Part shown: positions 12,201 to 27,200 of the stretch, in pieces
Layout of the letters: every line of letters starts with the position of its first letter
How positions within the stretch are numbered: the first letter of the stretch is position 1
From: Mermis nigrescens
Lineage: Eukaryota; Nematoda; Enoplea; Mermithida; Mermithidae
Direction: 5' to 3'
Assembly: GCA_036768485.1 (NCBI GenBank)
Contig: JAVLUZ010000154.1
Location: 22,785,577-22,849,576, forward strand
DNA length: 64,000 bases
Made by a program: the position numbers and the translations under genes
The notes under the pieces: generated by a model
What the model was told of the DNA's origin: nothing
What the model saw: the letters and a program-made list of their open reading frames with translations, nothing else
Database searches by the model: none

Positions 12201-15200
12201 CCTCCTTCTACATCCTTAATGATGAAGAAATCCGAGTATACTCACCTTTTGTTGCTTCATCGGAGCATTTTTCTTGCTATATACACATGTATTAGGAAAG
12301 AATCGGGTTCGTGTACCCGGATCCGTCACTACCTGACGATTTTTAGCAGGACTCGGACCCGATATTCTTGAATTTGTTGTATCCAGGTCAAATACCTTCT
12401 ACAACATAGGTAGCGCGTTTGCGCCTGCCTATAATATACTTGAGTACCTCTAACACCTGTGCAACTCCCTCCCCAGGAACGGATTCAAGCGGGGGCGGAG
12501 AGGCTGCCGCCTCCCCCATTGGACAAAAAATATGGCAACATAAAGGATGGATGTTATTTGTTTGTTTATTTATTTTCTCAGCGACTTTAAAGTCATTTTT
12601 TGCTCATGGAATAGGTTTCAAAACAATTTCACTAGCAGAAACGGCTATTTTAGCATACTTTTCTTCTATTTTCAATCAAAAATTTTCGACGTATCGCATC
12701 GAATGTTACAAATGCAGGAAATCAAGCAGTAAATCGAGCTTCTAAACGTCCATCCGCCTAAATTTCAAAAATTTTCCGGCGCTTCGCGCCAGCTTCCTGG
12801 TGAAGTCAAAGAAATTTAATGATTTTTTCGCACAAAATTGTCGAAAATTTTTCTAAAATATTTTAAACAAATTTTGCATCAGAAGTGATTTTTACGTAAA
12901 AGTATACAATGTAAAACATCGAAAAAAGGCTATTTCGCGCATGAAGGAATACTTTTCGGGCCTATTTTTGACTGTTTTTGCCAAAGTTTGGGTACCGCCC
13001 CCTCAAGAAAATCCTAGATCAGCCACAGCCCCCTTAAAGCTATAACGGGATACATCTGGGAGGTGCGGTTCTTAAAAGATGGATAATAAAAAGATTCGCA
13101 GTACATTTTTCCGTTTCTATTCACACTGTATGCCCAGCTTGTAATGAACGTGTGAAGTTTTAGCGTACCGTTACAACATAAAGCGAATTTTGGTAATTTT
13201 TTTGCCGCTAGTACACAACTTCCTGTAAATGCCTCGTACAATTCAATAGTATTAGAATTGAAAAGCATATAAATAATTCTCTAGAGTAATATTTTTTGTT
13301 TTGTGAATTTCGCATTAGTTCTTGAGGAGGATTGTAAAGAGTGTAAAAATCAGCGGGTGTAAAGACAGATTTTGTTTGCGTTTTTGCATTCTTGATGTTT
13401 CTGCCAACTTCTCCGGTTATGAGTCTGGACATGATCTGAAGTCTTAAAATGTGCCAGGAATTAAACGTGATACGCCAGCTGGGCGCCTTTGTTTGCACTC
13501 AACTGTTATGTAAAGTGGTTTAAATCTAATATTTATTTGCCTTCAGGCCATTGTGGAGACTTAATTTTTGCATAAGCATTTATCGTAATATCTGAGTAAT
13601 ATCAGAATTACGAATCGGACTAAAATCTTTTTACACTCAATGGTTGTGTAAAGTTTACACTGCAAATAAACTTTAGTTCAAGAGCCTTCCGAAAGCTTTA
13701 TTTTTTTCAAAATGTTCTACCTAACGTCAGAATCACAAATCTGACTCTTAGTTTTCTCTACACCCAGTAGTTGTGTAAAATTTGCACTATTCATTTATTG
13801 TTAAAGTGTTAAGTTTGCACTACAAATTTATTTTGCTTTCAGAGTGTTGCAAAACGTGAATTTCAACAAATTATGTTCCGTAAAGTCAGGATTACGAATC
13901 TGATTGCATGTTTCTTTTACACCCAGTAGCTGTGTAAAGTTCACACTGAAAATTAACTTTAATTTCTGAGCGTTGAAGATGCTTAATTTTTTCAAAATGT
14001 TCCAAGTAACGTCAGAATTACGAATCTGAGTGTTAAGGCTAAGAACTAATTAATCTGTTTGTTTAAAAAGAAAATGCTGATGTTCAGAACAATATTGTTT
14101 TCCGCGATCTTGGACTGCTGTCATTATTGTGGCATGTTACTGTAAGTGTTTACTGACTAATTTACTCAATTATTCCTGATTAAAAGTAGGGTACTAGCAA
14201 AAAATGCTCTGATGGAACAACAAAGACGAATATACATGGGATTACGGATTATCAAGGAATTAAAAGGAGGGGACTAAGAAAAAGCTTCTACGTATATGCA
14301 TAAAGTCGCAAAACCTGCTAAAAATCAGACTTTCTCTAAGCAACGCGAAAAAAATCGGAAGTGTATTCTGCGGTCCCTGAATAAATGTACCTAACCTTCT
14401 TTACATAATTTTCAAGGCTTCACATCAGAGTATATAAACTTAATCTAAAATGAACATTTTTTGTAAATTGCTTGCAAGTTGCAACGTTGACTTGCTTCGT
14501 ATTGTGATTGATAGCAAACTAACTGCAATTGTATTTAGAGGTGTTTTATTTTGTTTCCATGAGCATTGTAGCAAGCAAACCTGGCGTCAATTGGTTAGTG
14601 CACACAATTGTTGCGGGCATGCAAGTGTACCTATATATTGTTTGTTTCACGTAAGCTTACGCGTTTCCAACTGCTTTAAACCAACAATTTCTTGAGTGTC
14701 TTGAATGCATCGATGTTTGCTATTTCATTCAATTGGCTTACAAAGTCGCTCCTAGTAGTGATCGAACGGAGATCCGGCTCCGACTACGGCCTCCGGCTAA
14801 TTCGGCCATTTTTTTAACACCGGTGCTCCGGCCGGAGGACATCCAAAAATCGGCCGGAGGCCGGAGAATTTTTTTCGTCTTTTGCATAGTGACCGAACGT
14901 ACTTTAATGCAGTCTGGCCTGCACTGCACATGCTATACTGATTTTCCAGATAATGTTGCTGTCCATTCTGTTTGTCATATTCGCGATTCATTGAACATAA
15001 TATAGTATGTAACGTACCTATGTATATATGGTCACACACAATCATGCTTCAACATCAAATATTGCCTATTGACGCTTTATTTAGGGCAGGCTATGGAGAC
15101 TGCAAAATGATGACAAGATTTCTGAGTAATTTTGAATAAAATTTTGTTGAATGTAGTCGATTTTACATAATTAACTAGCTGGTATGCAGTTGAGATGCAT

Positions 15201-18200
15201 GTGCACTATGGTCTAGGCCTTGGTCACAAAGATGTCCTATCTATCCACACGTGCAAAATAATATTTCTCCGGCTCCGGCCTCCGGTTCCTGCCGGAGCAA
15301 CATGGTCCTATCCGGCTACGGCCGGATCTCCGGCTCCGGCCATTTTGTCCGCTCCAGTCAATCACTGACTCCTACTTCATCTACTTTCCCATAGTTACTG
15401 CACAGATAACTTACTGCTTTTTCAATCGTTCTTTGGTTCAATAGTTTATTTTAATCTGCAGGCCACAGAGTATACTTCGATTTTTTGCGTTGCTTAGAGG
15501 AAGTCAGATTTTTAACAGGTTGCGCGGATTTAGGCATACGCACGGGAGATTTCCCTAATCCCCTACCTTTAATTCCTTGATCATCCGTTATCCTAATTAT
15601 ATTCGTCTTTTTTGTGCCATCGGAACATTTTTATTTACTACTTTACTATCTATTCATGTATTTGTAGCTGATTATTTAAACACGATAATCACTCGTTACA
15701 ATATATTTCCGGCTTGTGTACCTTCAATGTCATAAGGATTTCACTGAGGTAATCAAAAGTCAAAATTATCTGGCAATTTTACTTCACTTTTGTTAATATT
15801 AATTAATTAATTAATTAATTTATTTATTTATTTATTCATTTATTTATTTAATTCTCGTCCTAAGCTTTACAGAGAGCAGGATTAAACTACCAATCTTAGA
15901 ATTTTCGGTAACAGGTTCCGGCATTATCTGAACTATGTAATTCTAATCTTTGATAAAAATATCAAAAATTCGATGCGTCGCGCCAGATTTTTATAATGTG
16001 TACGTTTTTACAATATTCGTCTTTAAAAGGCTGCGAAATTAAGTTTAGTAAAAATTCCGAAATTTTTGCCGAACAACTTATTTTTATTGGTTTACTACCA
16101 CTACAGAAATGATCAAAAAGATCCAAACATATCGAAAGATGTCGATCACGTGAAATCACTTATGAACGCAAAACTATATACATTTTCAAAATGGCGATTC
16201 CCCCTATAATTGAAACTAGAATCTTGACCGTGTTTAAGGTACGTATTTATAACTACGGCTTATATATAAAAATCACAAAGGCAGGTAAAACCTGGACCTG
16301 GATCCGATCGAGTCCAGCACTGAAGACTCGGACCTTGCCCCGAAAATATTATTTTTCTAAGACCCGGACCCAAAGCCGAAATTTAACAATTTTAAAACCG
16401 GTCAATGATGCCTAATATGTATTATTCATTTTTCATTTTATTTCACGTATATTATGCAGCACCTGACCTACTTGGAGAAAAACGATGAAATGAGCTGAGA
16501 GGCCTTTGGATTAACTTTCAATTGAGTCGCCAATTCCAACAAATATTGAATAATTATAGTCTGATGAGCGACGTGTTCCATAAGATCGTGTTTCTATGAG
16601 AAATAAAACGATATTCCGATGAAATATACACTTTCATCGCAAAGAAGACAAGGTGAAGTAAGCTTTCTGGCCGGTAATTATCAAAATATGCAATAAAACG
16701 ATTTATCACTGTAGAAGTGGAAAATGTTCATTCACAAACTAGCGATTTAAATTTGGCTAAGCTAGTTTTAAAAAATCTGAACTGATGTAGAAAAAAAGAT
16801 CATTTCATTAATATTTTTGCACGGGGATAATATAGCTGGGATGACAAATAAGCATGCATGACAAGTCAGGGTCGGCAGGGGGAAAGGTAGAGTCCCAGGA
16901 ATCCAAAAGAGTAAATTTGATATTCGCGATTTTTTCTTATTTAAACGACGAAACTGGTCAAAATAGCCTATAAAACGCTTTTTCGTGGTATATGGCATGT
17001 CAGAGCATTTTATATTCCATTTTGATTGCAGTATACCACTTTTAACACTATAAAACATTGAAATAGATGAATTTTAAACGCTTTTCTGAGTAAATAGCAT
17101 ATGAAAGTACATATTAAAAAATTTTGATATTGAAAACTTTTGTCCTCAAAAATGATGCAGGAAACGTTCCATAAGCTCAAAATCGCCGGGCTATTACCTG
17201 TCTGGCTACCCTTCAGCGGGAAGGGGAGTAATACCCCTCACCCCCTAAGTGCATGTCTGTATACAAAAAATAAACAATTAATAATTTAGAATATCCACTC
17301 TTTTCGTGGAGGTAGATGATATAGGAGCTTCAAATTCGATTTAAATAAATTAAAATATTTTTTATGGATCGTCAAATTTCTTAAATTTCGCTAAATTCCT
17401 GTTTCTAGACTATCCCATAAATGCACGTTAAGGTAGTCGGATACCATACCTGGGCGTGGAGGGTTTGGGGAGTATGCACCTCCCTCAGAATTCAATTTTT
17501 GAATCTTTTTTTGTTTTTTTCGCAATTTTTTGATGCCATGAGAAACGTTGAACAATAGTGTTTTTTCACCATACCACCATTTTTTAGGACCATTTTTGAC
17601 CTTTGAAAAATCTCGCACCCCTCCCCCAGAATTTTGGTGCCGCCCACCTATGATCGGGAGGGACTCGAGGGCTATTAATTCAATTAAGCGTACAACAATA
17701 TATAGAACATACCTTTCGGAGAATGCTACTTAGACCATGGAATCCAACGTGTACATACTTGAGTGATTTTATGTTTGTAATTGAAAGCAAACAATAGTTT
17801 GTTAATTGAAGAGGAATTTCGCAGTCAATCGGAAAAGTGATCGCAATTCATACTTATGTACATTGACATATATGTACCGAATGCAGAAAACTATAATTTC
17901 CTTAATGTACTAAACTTGAGCGAAAATTCTACAGAACAGATTCACTACGTATAAATTTATCGGATGAAAAAGTCTGAGTGTCATCCCCCTCCATAAACCA
18001 GTGACCATCCTGAACATGTGTTGGAGTCAATTCATCGACTTATATCAGTCCGATCAGCATAGATTATAATATAATGCAGAAATTTTTATATTCCATTGAT
18101 CAGCTGTTAAGATTTTCAAGCTATTCTTCAACGCACCTCTTCCATTTCATAGTCTAAACATTGTAGAACGAGGTGATTGGCCGTTTCTTCGCAGCACAAG

Positions 18201-21200
18201 TGCGGATTTTCCAGAAGAAATTGTTTCGAATCATCCAATTGGCTCAGCATCCCGAATTTCTTTAACAACGCTTTATTTTGGCTCAGAAATTTCTCCTACG
18301 GATAAAAAATGTATATACATATATGTATGAATATACAACACAGGTCCGTATCCAGGATTGAGCCGGGGAAGGACCATACATGATCTTGTGGGGTTCGGGG
18401 TATTGGGGGTTTTAAACCCCTACAAAAATCTTTTCAGCCTAAGAATTTGCGATTTTCCGAAAAATTCCAAAAAATTCGCAGAAAAGGTGCTGTTTTAAAC
18501 GTTTTTCGCGATCCGTTTGCTCAAAAGTGTCAATTTTCTGTTGTTTTTTTGAAATTGTTTGTTTTTTTTGCTCTATAAAGATAGATCATCGTCAGAAACA
18601 CCATAAACGATGTTTTTGACGCATACCCGCTGTTTTTGAGCCAAAAAAGGCACTTTAAAATGTCACCCCCAGAATTCCCATGCTATGTATGTCTGGGGCG
18701 GACCCAACATAAATTAGTCCACTATCTAGGAAAATTCGTCGAAGTACGATAGCTCGCAAAAAACATATTTTGACGTTTTTCGATATGCTCTATTCGTTAA
18801 GATCATAAAATTTGAACTTTTCGAGGAAAAAATTTTTTCTCGAAAATCTAGAAAAAAGTGTCGTTTTTTGGTCGCGCTTGAGCCAAAATTATGAAAAATA
18901 CTTCAAATCTGACGCAAAGCGCCGAAAATTTGAAAATTTTACGTTAAAGACATGTAATTTTTCCATCTTTTCGTGCATTATCTTATCTTTCAATTGTTTT
19001 CAAGCCAAAGGGGAGGACGGCTGCCCCTGCCACTAAATACGGCCCTGTTAATACACATATTATGAACAGTTTCATCAAGAATCAATGGGGAAAAATCGTT
19101 TTTTACTCAAAATTTATTAAATAGTAAAGAGAGGATTCCCTGAAATTCTTTCAGTATTATTAGTTACGGAAATACATATACAGGTTTTTGACATTCCCCA
19201 GCGTGAAAAAATCAAATTTTCAGCGCTTCTAGCCTTAGTTCAACCTAGATATTCATTTAATACCCTTTTACTTGCATATAAAATTTTTCATCAATAATCT
19301 CTGCATTTTTTATCTTCAGAAAAGGTGCCTAATTGACCTAAAAAGAACAGAAATGACGAAATTTTCAAGCGCACCGCGTCAAATATAATTCCTAGTTCAG
19401 TTATCTTTAAGTAAGTGCAAAATTGAGTGGATTCTGTTATCAAGAATTGGTCGTCCCTTATTATCTTCACATTTTTTACCTGCCCTCGCCTTTTAGGCAA
19501 AAACATGCAATTTTATACCATTTTTATTTATTTCAATTAACATTTTCGACCAAAAAGGTCATCAACCCCCTAAAAATAGCTGACTAGACTACCCAAACCC
19601 ATTCTTAAATTTGGAGCCACTAAGTATATGCTGTTAATCCGAGATATAGTAAGATAATGAACAAACAGCATATGCCGCATAAAAATATTGCTCGTTAAAT
19701 CATAAATTTCTTTTGACAGCTGCAAAATAGAAAATATTTTACCAGTTCCGCGAACTTAGTTTCATCGTCCACTTGTTCTGCTGGCTTTGGCGGCTCAATT
19801 TTGTTGATCCGGCTTTTACTGAATCCTTCGTGCCCAATAGTGTCGACATTTAATGGTTGTAGCTTGTTGATAAAATTGTGAATAAATTACATACATATAA
19901 TTATTTTTCAGCGAAAAATAATTAGATATTATGATGAATGTCAAATGTTAGCTATTGAATATTTAAGATTTTAATAATTTAATTAATTCTAAATTTAATT
20001 TTTTAATTTAACCATAATTTTGATTTTAATTTTGACTTGATATTACGATAGGTACCTAATAAATAAAAAACCGACGAAAGCTTGAGCACGACATGATGGC
20101 AAAATAGACAGTTTTTAATTGAAGCGTGCCTGGTAACCGACCAAAATTTTGGACCCGGGCCCGAACCCGAGGTTGTCCAAAGCTTTGGACCCGGACCCGA
20201 GATTGTCCAAAATTTTGGACCCGGACCATACATATTCAGCACGAAAATTTTGGGGGTCAGGCACAAAACTTCTTTTAAAATGTGCCTTTTTTGGCTAAAA
20301 ACAATGGTTTCATGTCAGAAACACTGTTATTGACATTTTAGACAATGCTAGCTGTTTCTAGAACATAAAAATGTAAAAGATGACTCAAAAAATTGAAAAA
20401 ATGAGTAAATTGAACAAAATGTAGTCAAAAAGTGTGCATATGGCGCCAAGCGCCGAAAATTTGAGATTTTTGAGCCAAAAATTAGCTAGAAACGCCTAAA
20501 AAAGACACATTTTTTACAACTTTCATCGAACTTTTACAAAAACATCGACAATTCTGGGGGTCGCAGCCATTCTGCGGGGGTCAGTTGCCATTCTAAGGGG
20601 AGTCAAAACGTCTCCAAACCTCCTAAGAACACGTCTGACCAGGACCCGACCTCAAGAGGTGTCGGATCCGGGTCCAACCTGCAATTTTTTTTCATTCCCT
20701 AGAATTCGCGACTTTCGTAATAAATAATTCATATAAAATGTGCTGTTTTAAGCGTTTTAAGTATTCAACTAGCTCGAGAGTGACAAATTTTCGGCGCTTG
20801 GCGCCACATACACATTTTTTACTACATTCTTTTTAATTTATTCGGATTTTTTTGTTAATTTTTCGAAATATTTTCATATTTTTACGTCCTAGAAAAATGT
20901 GAAATCGTCAGAAAGACTAAAAATTGATGTTTTTAAGGCTTAATTGTCCACTATTTTAAGCCAAAAAAATAATTTACGGTTTCACCCCCACAATTCTCGT
21001 GGCTATGCATGTCTGCACTGAACATCAAGATTTTGAGCTTGAAAGAATAAAAGAGGATTAGCTTTTTTAGGGGTTGGCGAAAGGAAAATTTTTTCTGTTT
21101 TGCTTATCTTCAGATAGCCACAAAATTGATTTTAAAGCGACAAAGATATACCTATGTAAAAGATTTGAGCGCTCGCGCCAAATTTTGATAGTATGTACGT

Positions 21201-24200
21201 TTTTCGCATTAATTGTCCTCAATCAGACTGTAAAATTAAGTTGAAAAGAGTAAAAATGACAAAAGTTTTTTCCCAAGTCACTTAATTTTTATATGCTCTG
21301 TCATCTAAAAAGATGGAAGTGATCCAGAGATGCAAAATACATTTAAAAAGGTTTCGCCACGTAAAGTCGAACAGGACCGCATTAAATAAATTTTCTCAAT
21401 TTTGGCGATTATACCAGAAATATAATCCCGGATACTAGCTTAATTACACAATAAACTGGAACTCGTGCATGCAGTTGATTGTACAGGAATAATATGTACA
21501 CTAATATACGTATATATGTAAAAATGGTAGAATCCCCTAAGCATGAAGTTGCTTGATTCACCTCTGCTGTAGGTGCGGGTGCCTATTTCCCAATACACAG
21601 CCCTAGGCCAGCGCGTCTGAACTAGACCGAGTCTGGGTCACGGGGCCGGGGTCACGGGGCCGGTGTGACGGCACAGAACGCTGTTACCATCGCCAAACAA
21701 GTGCAGGTTCCCATTTATCGACCCCGGAGGGATGAAAGGCTGGGTTGGCCTACCAACAACACCAACAACAAATGCAACAGTCATCTGTGTCATAATGTCA
21801 CATGCTAGAAATATCTTGTGATACATTTTCTACATTGGACCCGGACCCAGACCTGATCGGGCCAAGGTTTTTAGACCCGAACCCGACTTTCTTTCTTGAA
21901 AATTTGATTTGGATCCGGACTCGGACCGAGCTTTCCTAAAATTTTGGACCCGGACCCGAGTTTTTCAAAAATTGGACCCGGCACACCTAATTTCGAATAT
22001 ACTTTCAACCTAATAAAAATAAGCCTTTCAGGACAAACTCGGTTCAAAGCATCAAAGATCAATCGAACCTTCGAGAATCTGAAGAAGAATCCGTCAGGTA
22101 ATGTTTTTAGTGGCAGAGATGCCCCCTCATATTTACATGCACATAGGGGATGAGGGTTTATTATTGCCGTCGAAAAATAATGTCAAACATTTTCCGGCGC
22201 TTCCCGCCATTAATACTTTTAAGTGCTTTTTACTCAAAAAGCGCTCAAAAATGATCAATTTCTATATTTTTTGGCTTGAAAAAAACGAAGTAATGCGGTC
22301 AAAATGGAGTGAAACGCTTTAAAAATGCGACATTACCATTGAAAAGCGTTTTATAGGCTATTTTGACCCTTTTCGACGTCTAAATAGCAAAAAACTCGTG
22401 AACCCCATTTACTGGTTTGTATTTCTGGGATTTTAACCCCGCCCCTGCCAACCCTGACCTTGTGCATCTATGTGCAGCCAGCATTAGTTTTACGTTAAAC
22501 GTTTACGTCAACTACATGCGTTGTCTAGTTGAACTAGATAATGAATTCCGCTTCTAGCGTTTCTTATACTAAAGAAGCCCAAATAGTATTCTATCCAAAG
22601 AAAGTCAAATACTTAGGAGGAAATCAAGATTAAGGTGATGAAGAGCAGTATGAAAATAATGGGCAAGCGAGGGTCCCTGAGCCATTTTTTGGGGGAAGAG
22701 GGGTAAATGGCCTCCAATTTTCGCCCAAAAACAGCCAAAAAAACACGTAAAAACGGCCTAAAAAACTCGATTTTTTCTCAAAATCGTGGAAGAGGTCGAA
22801 AATTTTCTTGCTTTTTGGGGGGACGGCCGACATTCGAATGGATGGATCCCCCGACCCCCTCTTACATGTATAATGTAAATTGAACAAGCCTGCAAAATTA
22901 TATGTTCAGTTTTTGCTAATGGTAGCCAGTAGCGGATGTAGGATTTTCCTAAGGGGCGGTATCAACTTTTCAAAGACAGTGAAAATAGGTCCAAAATTTG
23001 CCGCTAACGCGCGAAATAGCGTTTTTTCGGTGTTTCACATTGTATACTTTCACATAAAATCACTTTTGACGCAATATTTTTTTGAAAATTTTGAAATTTT
23101 CGACAATTTTGTGCGAAAAAGTCATTAAATTTCTTTGATCTTTAACAAGAATATGGCGCGAAGCGCCGGAAAATTTGCAAAATTAAGACGGATAGACGTC
23201 TAGAAGCATGATATATCTGCTTGATTTCCTGTATTTATAGCATTTGATGCGAAACATTGAAATTTTTGATTGAAAATAGAAGAAAACTATGCAAAAAGAG
23301 CTGTTTCTGCTGTTAAAGTTGTTTTGAAACCTACATGAACAGAAAACGGCTTCCAGGTCGTCAAGAAAGTAAATAAATGTCATTAATAGGTATCATTCGG
23401 CGCGTAGCGCCGGAAAAATTCGAGAAATTAGGGTCACTGATGGCCAAGAATCATTGCAAATTACATATTTATTCTTTATCTCGCCAAATATTTTTGGCCG
23501 ATGGGGTAGCGGCCGCCCCTCCGCCCCCTTAAATCCGCCCCTGATGGCAGCCAATACAATGTTCTCACATTTGTAATTTAAGCGTAATTGCGCTTTATAT
23601 TTGCTGTCGTAGAATCGAAAGGCTGCTTATAGTAGCCAAGCCAATTACATAATGCCGCTGTAAAAATACTATGTCCGCGTAGCTTTTCCTTTTTGGCCAG
23701 TTCTTCTTCCTTCCTCCTAAATTCGGCTTCTTGTTTTTCAATCTCAGAAAGTTCAATCGCTAAACGTTCTTTATCCGCCTCATTGCCAAAACAATGTCAC
23801 GGAATAATTTAGAAAAGTAATTTCAAAATATTTTATAGTAAAAGAGTCTCAGACGAAAATGGAAAAATTACTCGAGACTGAGAGGACTCGAACCTGCAAT
23901 CTTCGGATCCGACGCATTATCCATTACGCTACAGTCCCACAAAATGATATATGCACAAGATCAGGGTCGGCAGAGGGGTGAAATCCCAGAAATCGTGACC
24001 AGTAAATTTAATCTTCATGCTTTTGTTGTAGATGAATTACGAAAATGGTCAAAATAATTTTAATAAAATGCTTTACTGGGGTAGCTTCACGTTTTTAACA
24101 TATTTTGACCGCATTACTGCACTTTATAATCATTAAAAAAATATAAATTCTAGAGTCGAAAAAATTTGATTTTTAGACCATTATGACGCGATTTTGAGCG

Positions 24201-27200
24201 CTTTTTGGGTAACAAAGACAAACAATAATTAATCCGGCGCGAAGCTCCGGAAAAATTCTGTCATTTTTACCGCTTTTGCCCTCAAAAATGATTATGAAAA
24301 TGTTCCACAAGCTCAAAATCGTCTAAAAGCACCTGTCTGTCTGACCCTTGGGCGTGGGATACTATTCCCCTCAAACCTCTATGTGCTTTTTTGTCATCTC
24401 TACCCAAAAAGCGCCCAAAATTGAGTCTCTTAATGGTAGGATTGGTGAATTTCTAAATTTTTTATCGTTAGAAGCGACATAATGCAGTCAAAATGGAATA
24501 AAAGCGTTTAAAACTTGATCTCAGAGCTTTAATCACATAAAGACGTTTGATGTATGCTAGGTACTTTTTTACCATTTTCGCCATTTGAATAGCAGAAAAG
24601 CGTTAACAATTAATTAAACAATATTGATTTCCGAGATTTAACCACCCCCTGTCGACCCTAATCTTGGCATCCATCGACAAGTAGGTACCAATACCATAAT
24701 GTACACAGGGGAGTGAGGGGGTATTACCCCTCGCTGGAGGTACAGCAGATACTGTCCGGCGATTTCGAGCTGACAGAACGTTTCTACACCATTTTTTGGA
24801 CAAAAGCAGAAATAATGTCAACATTTCTCAATGATTTTATGTGTTTTTTAGTCAACAAGCACCCAAAATTGATGCTAAAACGTTAAAATGATATAATGCA
24901 GTAAAAATTGACTAAACATGATCTTAAAATGCTATATTCCCACAGAATACCATTTTCATCGTTTAAATAGCAAAAAATCGTAAGCACTAAATTTACTCTT
25001 TGGATTACTGAGATCTTACACCCCTGCCGTCCCTGACCATGTGCATCTATGGTAGGTACCTGATTTCTATTTAAAGCAGTGCTATTTTTGGGCTAAACTT
25101 GGAACCATTACATGACCAATTTTGCGCGACATTCAACAATGCCGTTCAACATTTGAATGCTATCTTTTTCAAAGTTCTCGGAGCTCAGCCCAGACATCGC
25201 TGAGGGGCCCTTGAGTACGCCACCCTTGACCCCTCAGTCGTACGAGCGGATGCATTCGAGCACTTCGCACTCTTCCTCCACCCTCGTATCTCCCGTTATC
25301 ATTAGTTAAACTACGCAATTTCAACATTTTCATTCACAACTGACACATAAACGACACGTTTTTTAAAGACACAAATAACAAAACGATTGCATACACTGAT
25401 TTTTTGACCCCGAATAGAACTGGTTATGTCTCTGCCAGCAGACATCATCTCCTAGAGGTCAGCCTCAAGCAAGCCTCTATTCTCCAAGCCTTAAACGAAA
25501 AGTATATTCAAGGAGTTCTATTTTTGAATTACAATTCTCAATACTAACAGAAAACCCCATGCATTCATGCAATACAATCCCATAGGTGGGGGCGTAGGGG
25601 CGTATTACCCCAACCTCAGAGTCCGATACTCGAGTCACTATCAGACTATTTTTACGTATCAAACATTCTCTGCATGATTTTCGGGAAAGAAAGTAGCGAA
25701 TAAGTTAAAATTCTTTGGCGCTCCGCGCCAACTAGTATATTTACGTTTTGTTTACCCAATGCCTAGGATAGAATGAAGTTAGAATGAGATTGATCTAAAA
25801 AGTCAAAATTTTCGATGAATTCTTATATTTTTACTTGCAAAAGTGACGATACGAGTCGGATAAAAAGCATTAAAAATGCAGTTTTTCACATTAAAACATT
25901 TTATTCAGGATCTTTTAACCATTTTTCATATTTGGCCCACAAAAAAGGCTAGAATTTTAAATTTAGTGATCCCAAATTTTTGGATTTCACACACCTTTGA
26001 ACTTCCGACCTTGAGAAACTATGATCCGTGCAAATGAATAATAGCAAACTTACGAGAAAGGCATATTTTTTTATAAAAAGCTAGGATGGGAAAATTAAAA
26101 TGCAAAAACTTTGAAAACGAGCAAGAAAGAAAAACTTGCAAACCTCATTTAGATTCGCGTTAGCTAATTTACATTTCATTTCATTCATTTTGCGCTGATG
26201 CTCCGAATAGGACATCTTAAACTCTTCCTTCTCTTTGTTGGACTGAGCCATGCGCTCCAGACGGGCCGCGTGACGCCATCTGAACAATGAACCCGTATCA
26301 ACATTAGGATGTGTGTCATCTTCGTCGTCCGAAACCTTGAAAACGATTCATTTATTTATTTATTTAACCAGCCCGGGATAGCTGGGCAACGGCCAGCCTG
26401 TTCCGGTGGCAGATTCTTAAGCTGGTTGACTAATTTTTCAAAAAGGTTGTCCCATAAATGATTAACGTAGTTTGCACGCTTCCAAAAAAGATTGTCTGAT
26501 TCACATGGGCAGAAAGGAAATTCTTGAGGATCTGATTGGGTGAAATCGCCAAAAATCGCCAAAAATGTACCTAAAAATAGAATTCTGCGGGTGTCTACAA
26601 TGATCTCGTGCATGTGTGGTAAGCTGGTGCTAAAATCAGGTTGATAACGAGATCATTTTTTCAGCCGTTACCTTTCCCTAATTTCACGTACATAATGCAT
26701 TATTCCTTCAAACCGGAGATCGTTGAGGCTGTTCCAGGATTCGTCCAGCCTGAGGCTAAAACATAGTATTGCCCAAGTGAGATCTTAAAGAATATCAGTC
26801 CACCAGTGTTTTTTTGTACAAGGTCCGTTTGTACATGTACAAAGATGGTCCCTAAAAGTCTTTGTACATTTTGTATACACAAATTTTTGGGTACATTGTA
26901 TAATATGGTAGAGTGGCGATTTTAGTGTGGTAAAAACAGAGTTGTTCGACCATTGGTAGTATATTTCAGCTAATTTATGGGTTTCCGAGGGCAAAAATAA
27001 CTAATAATCTACTCAAAACGGCGCGAAGCGCCTAAAAATTTGACAATTTTCCTTTCGAAATGCAATTTCTGACATTATAAATGTATACATATAGAACACA
27101 CAATTATTCATTTTTGCGAATTTCGAATCTTTTTTGCAGTTTTTGTCTTGCCAAAGATCTTTGTACATGTACAAAGACGGTCCCCAAAAGTCTTTGTACA

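Larger units (their letters stand above)
10490..12277. mobile_element. Family T element A, with a nested mariner
   Basis: Starts GCAAGAAAAAATGCTCCGAT after TA (10488-10489) and ends at the inverse ATCGGAGCATTTTTCTTGC before TA (12278-12279). The inverted ends are about 190 bp once the mariner at 10531-11761 is removed. Without the insert it is about 557 bp. Other family T elements: 14197-15638, 42571-43355 and 51489-52776; a lone fragment lies at 31566-31685. Confidence 0.85.
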
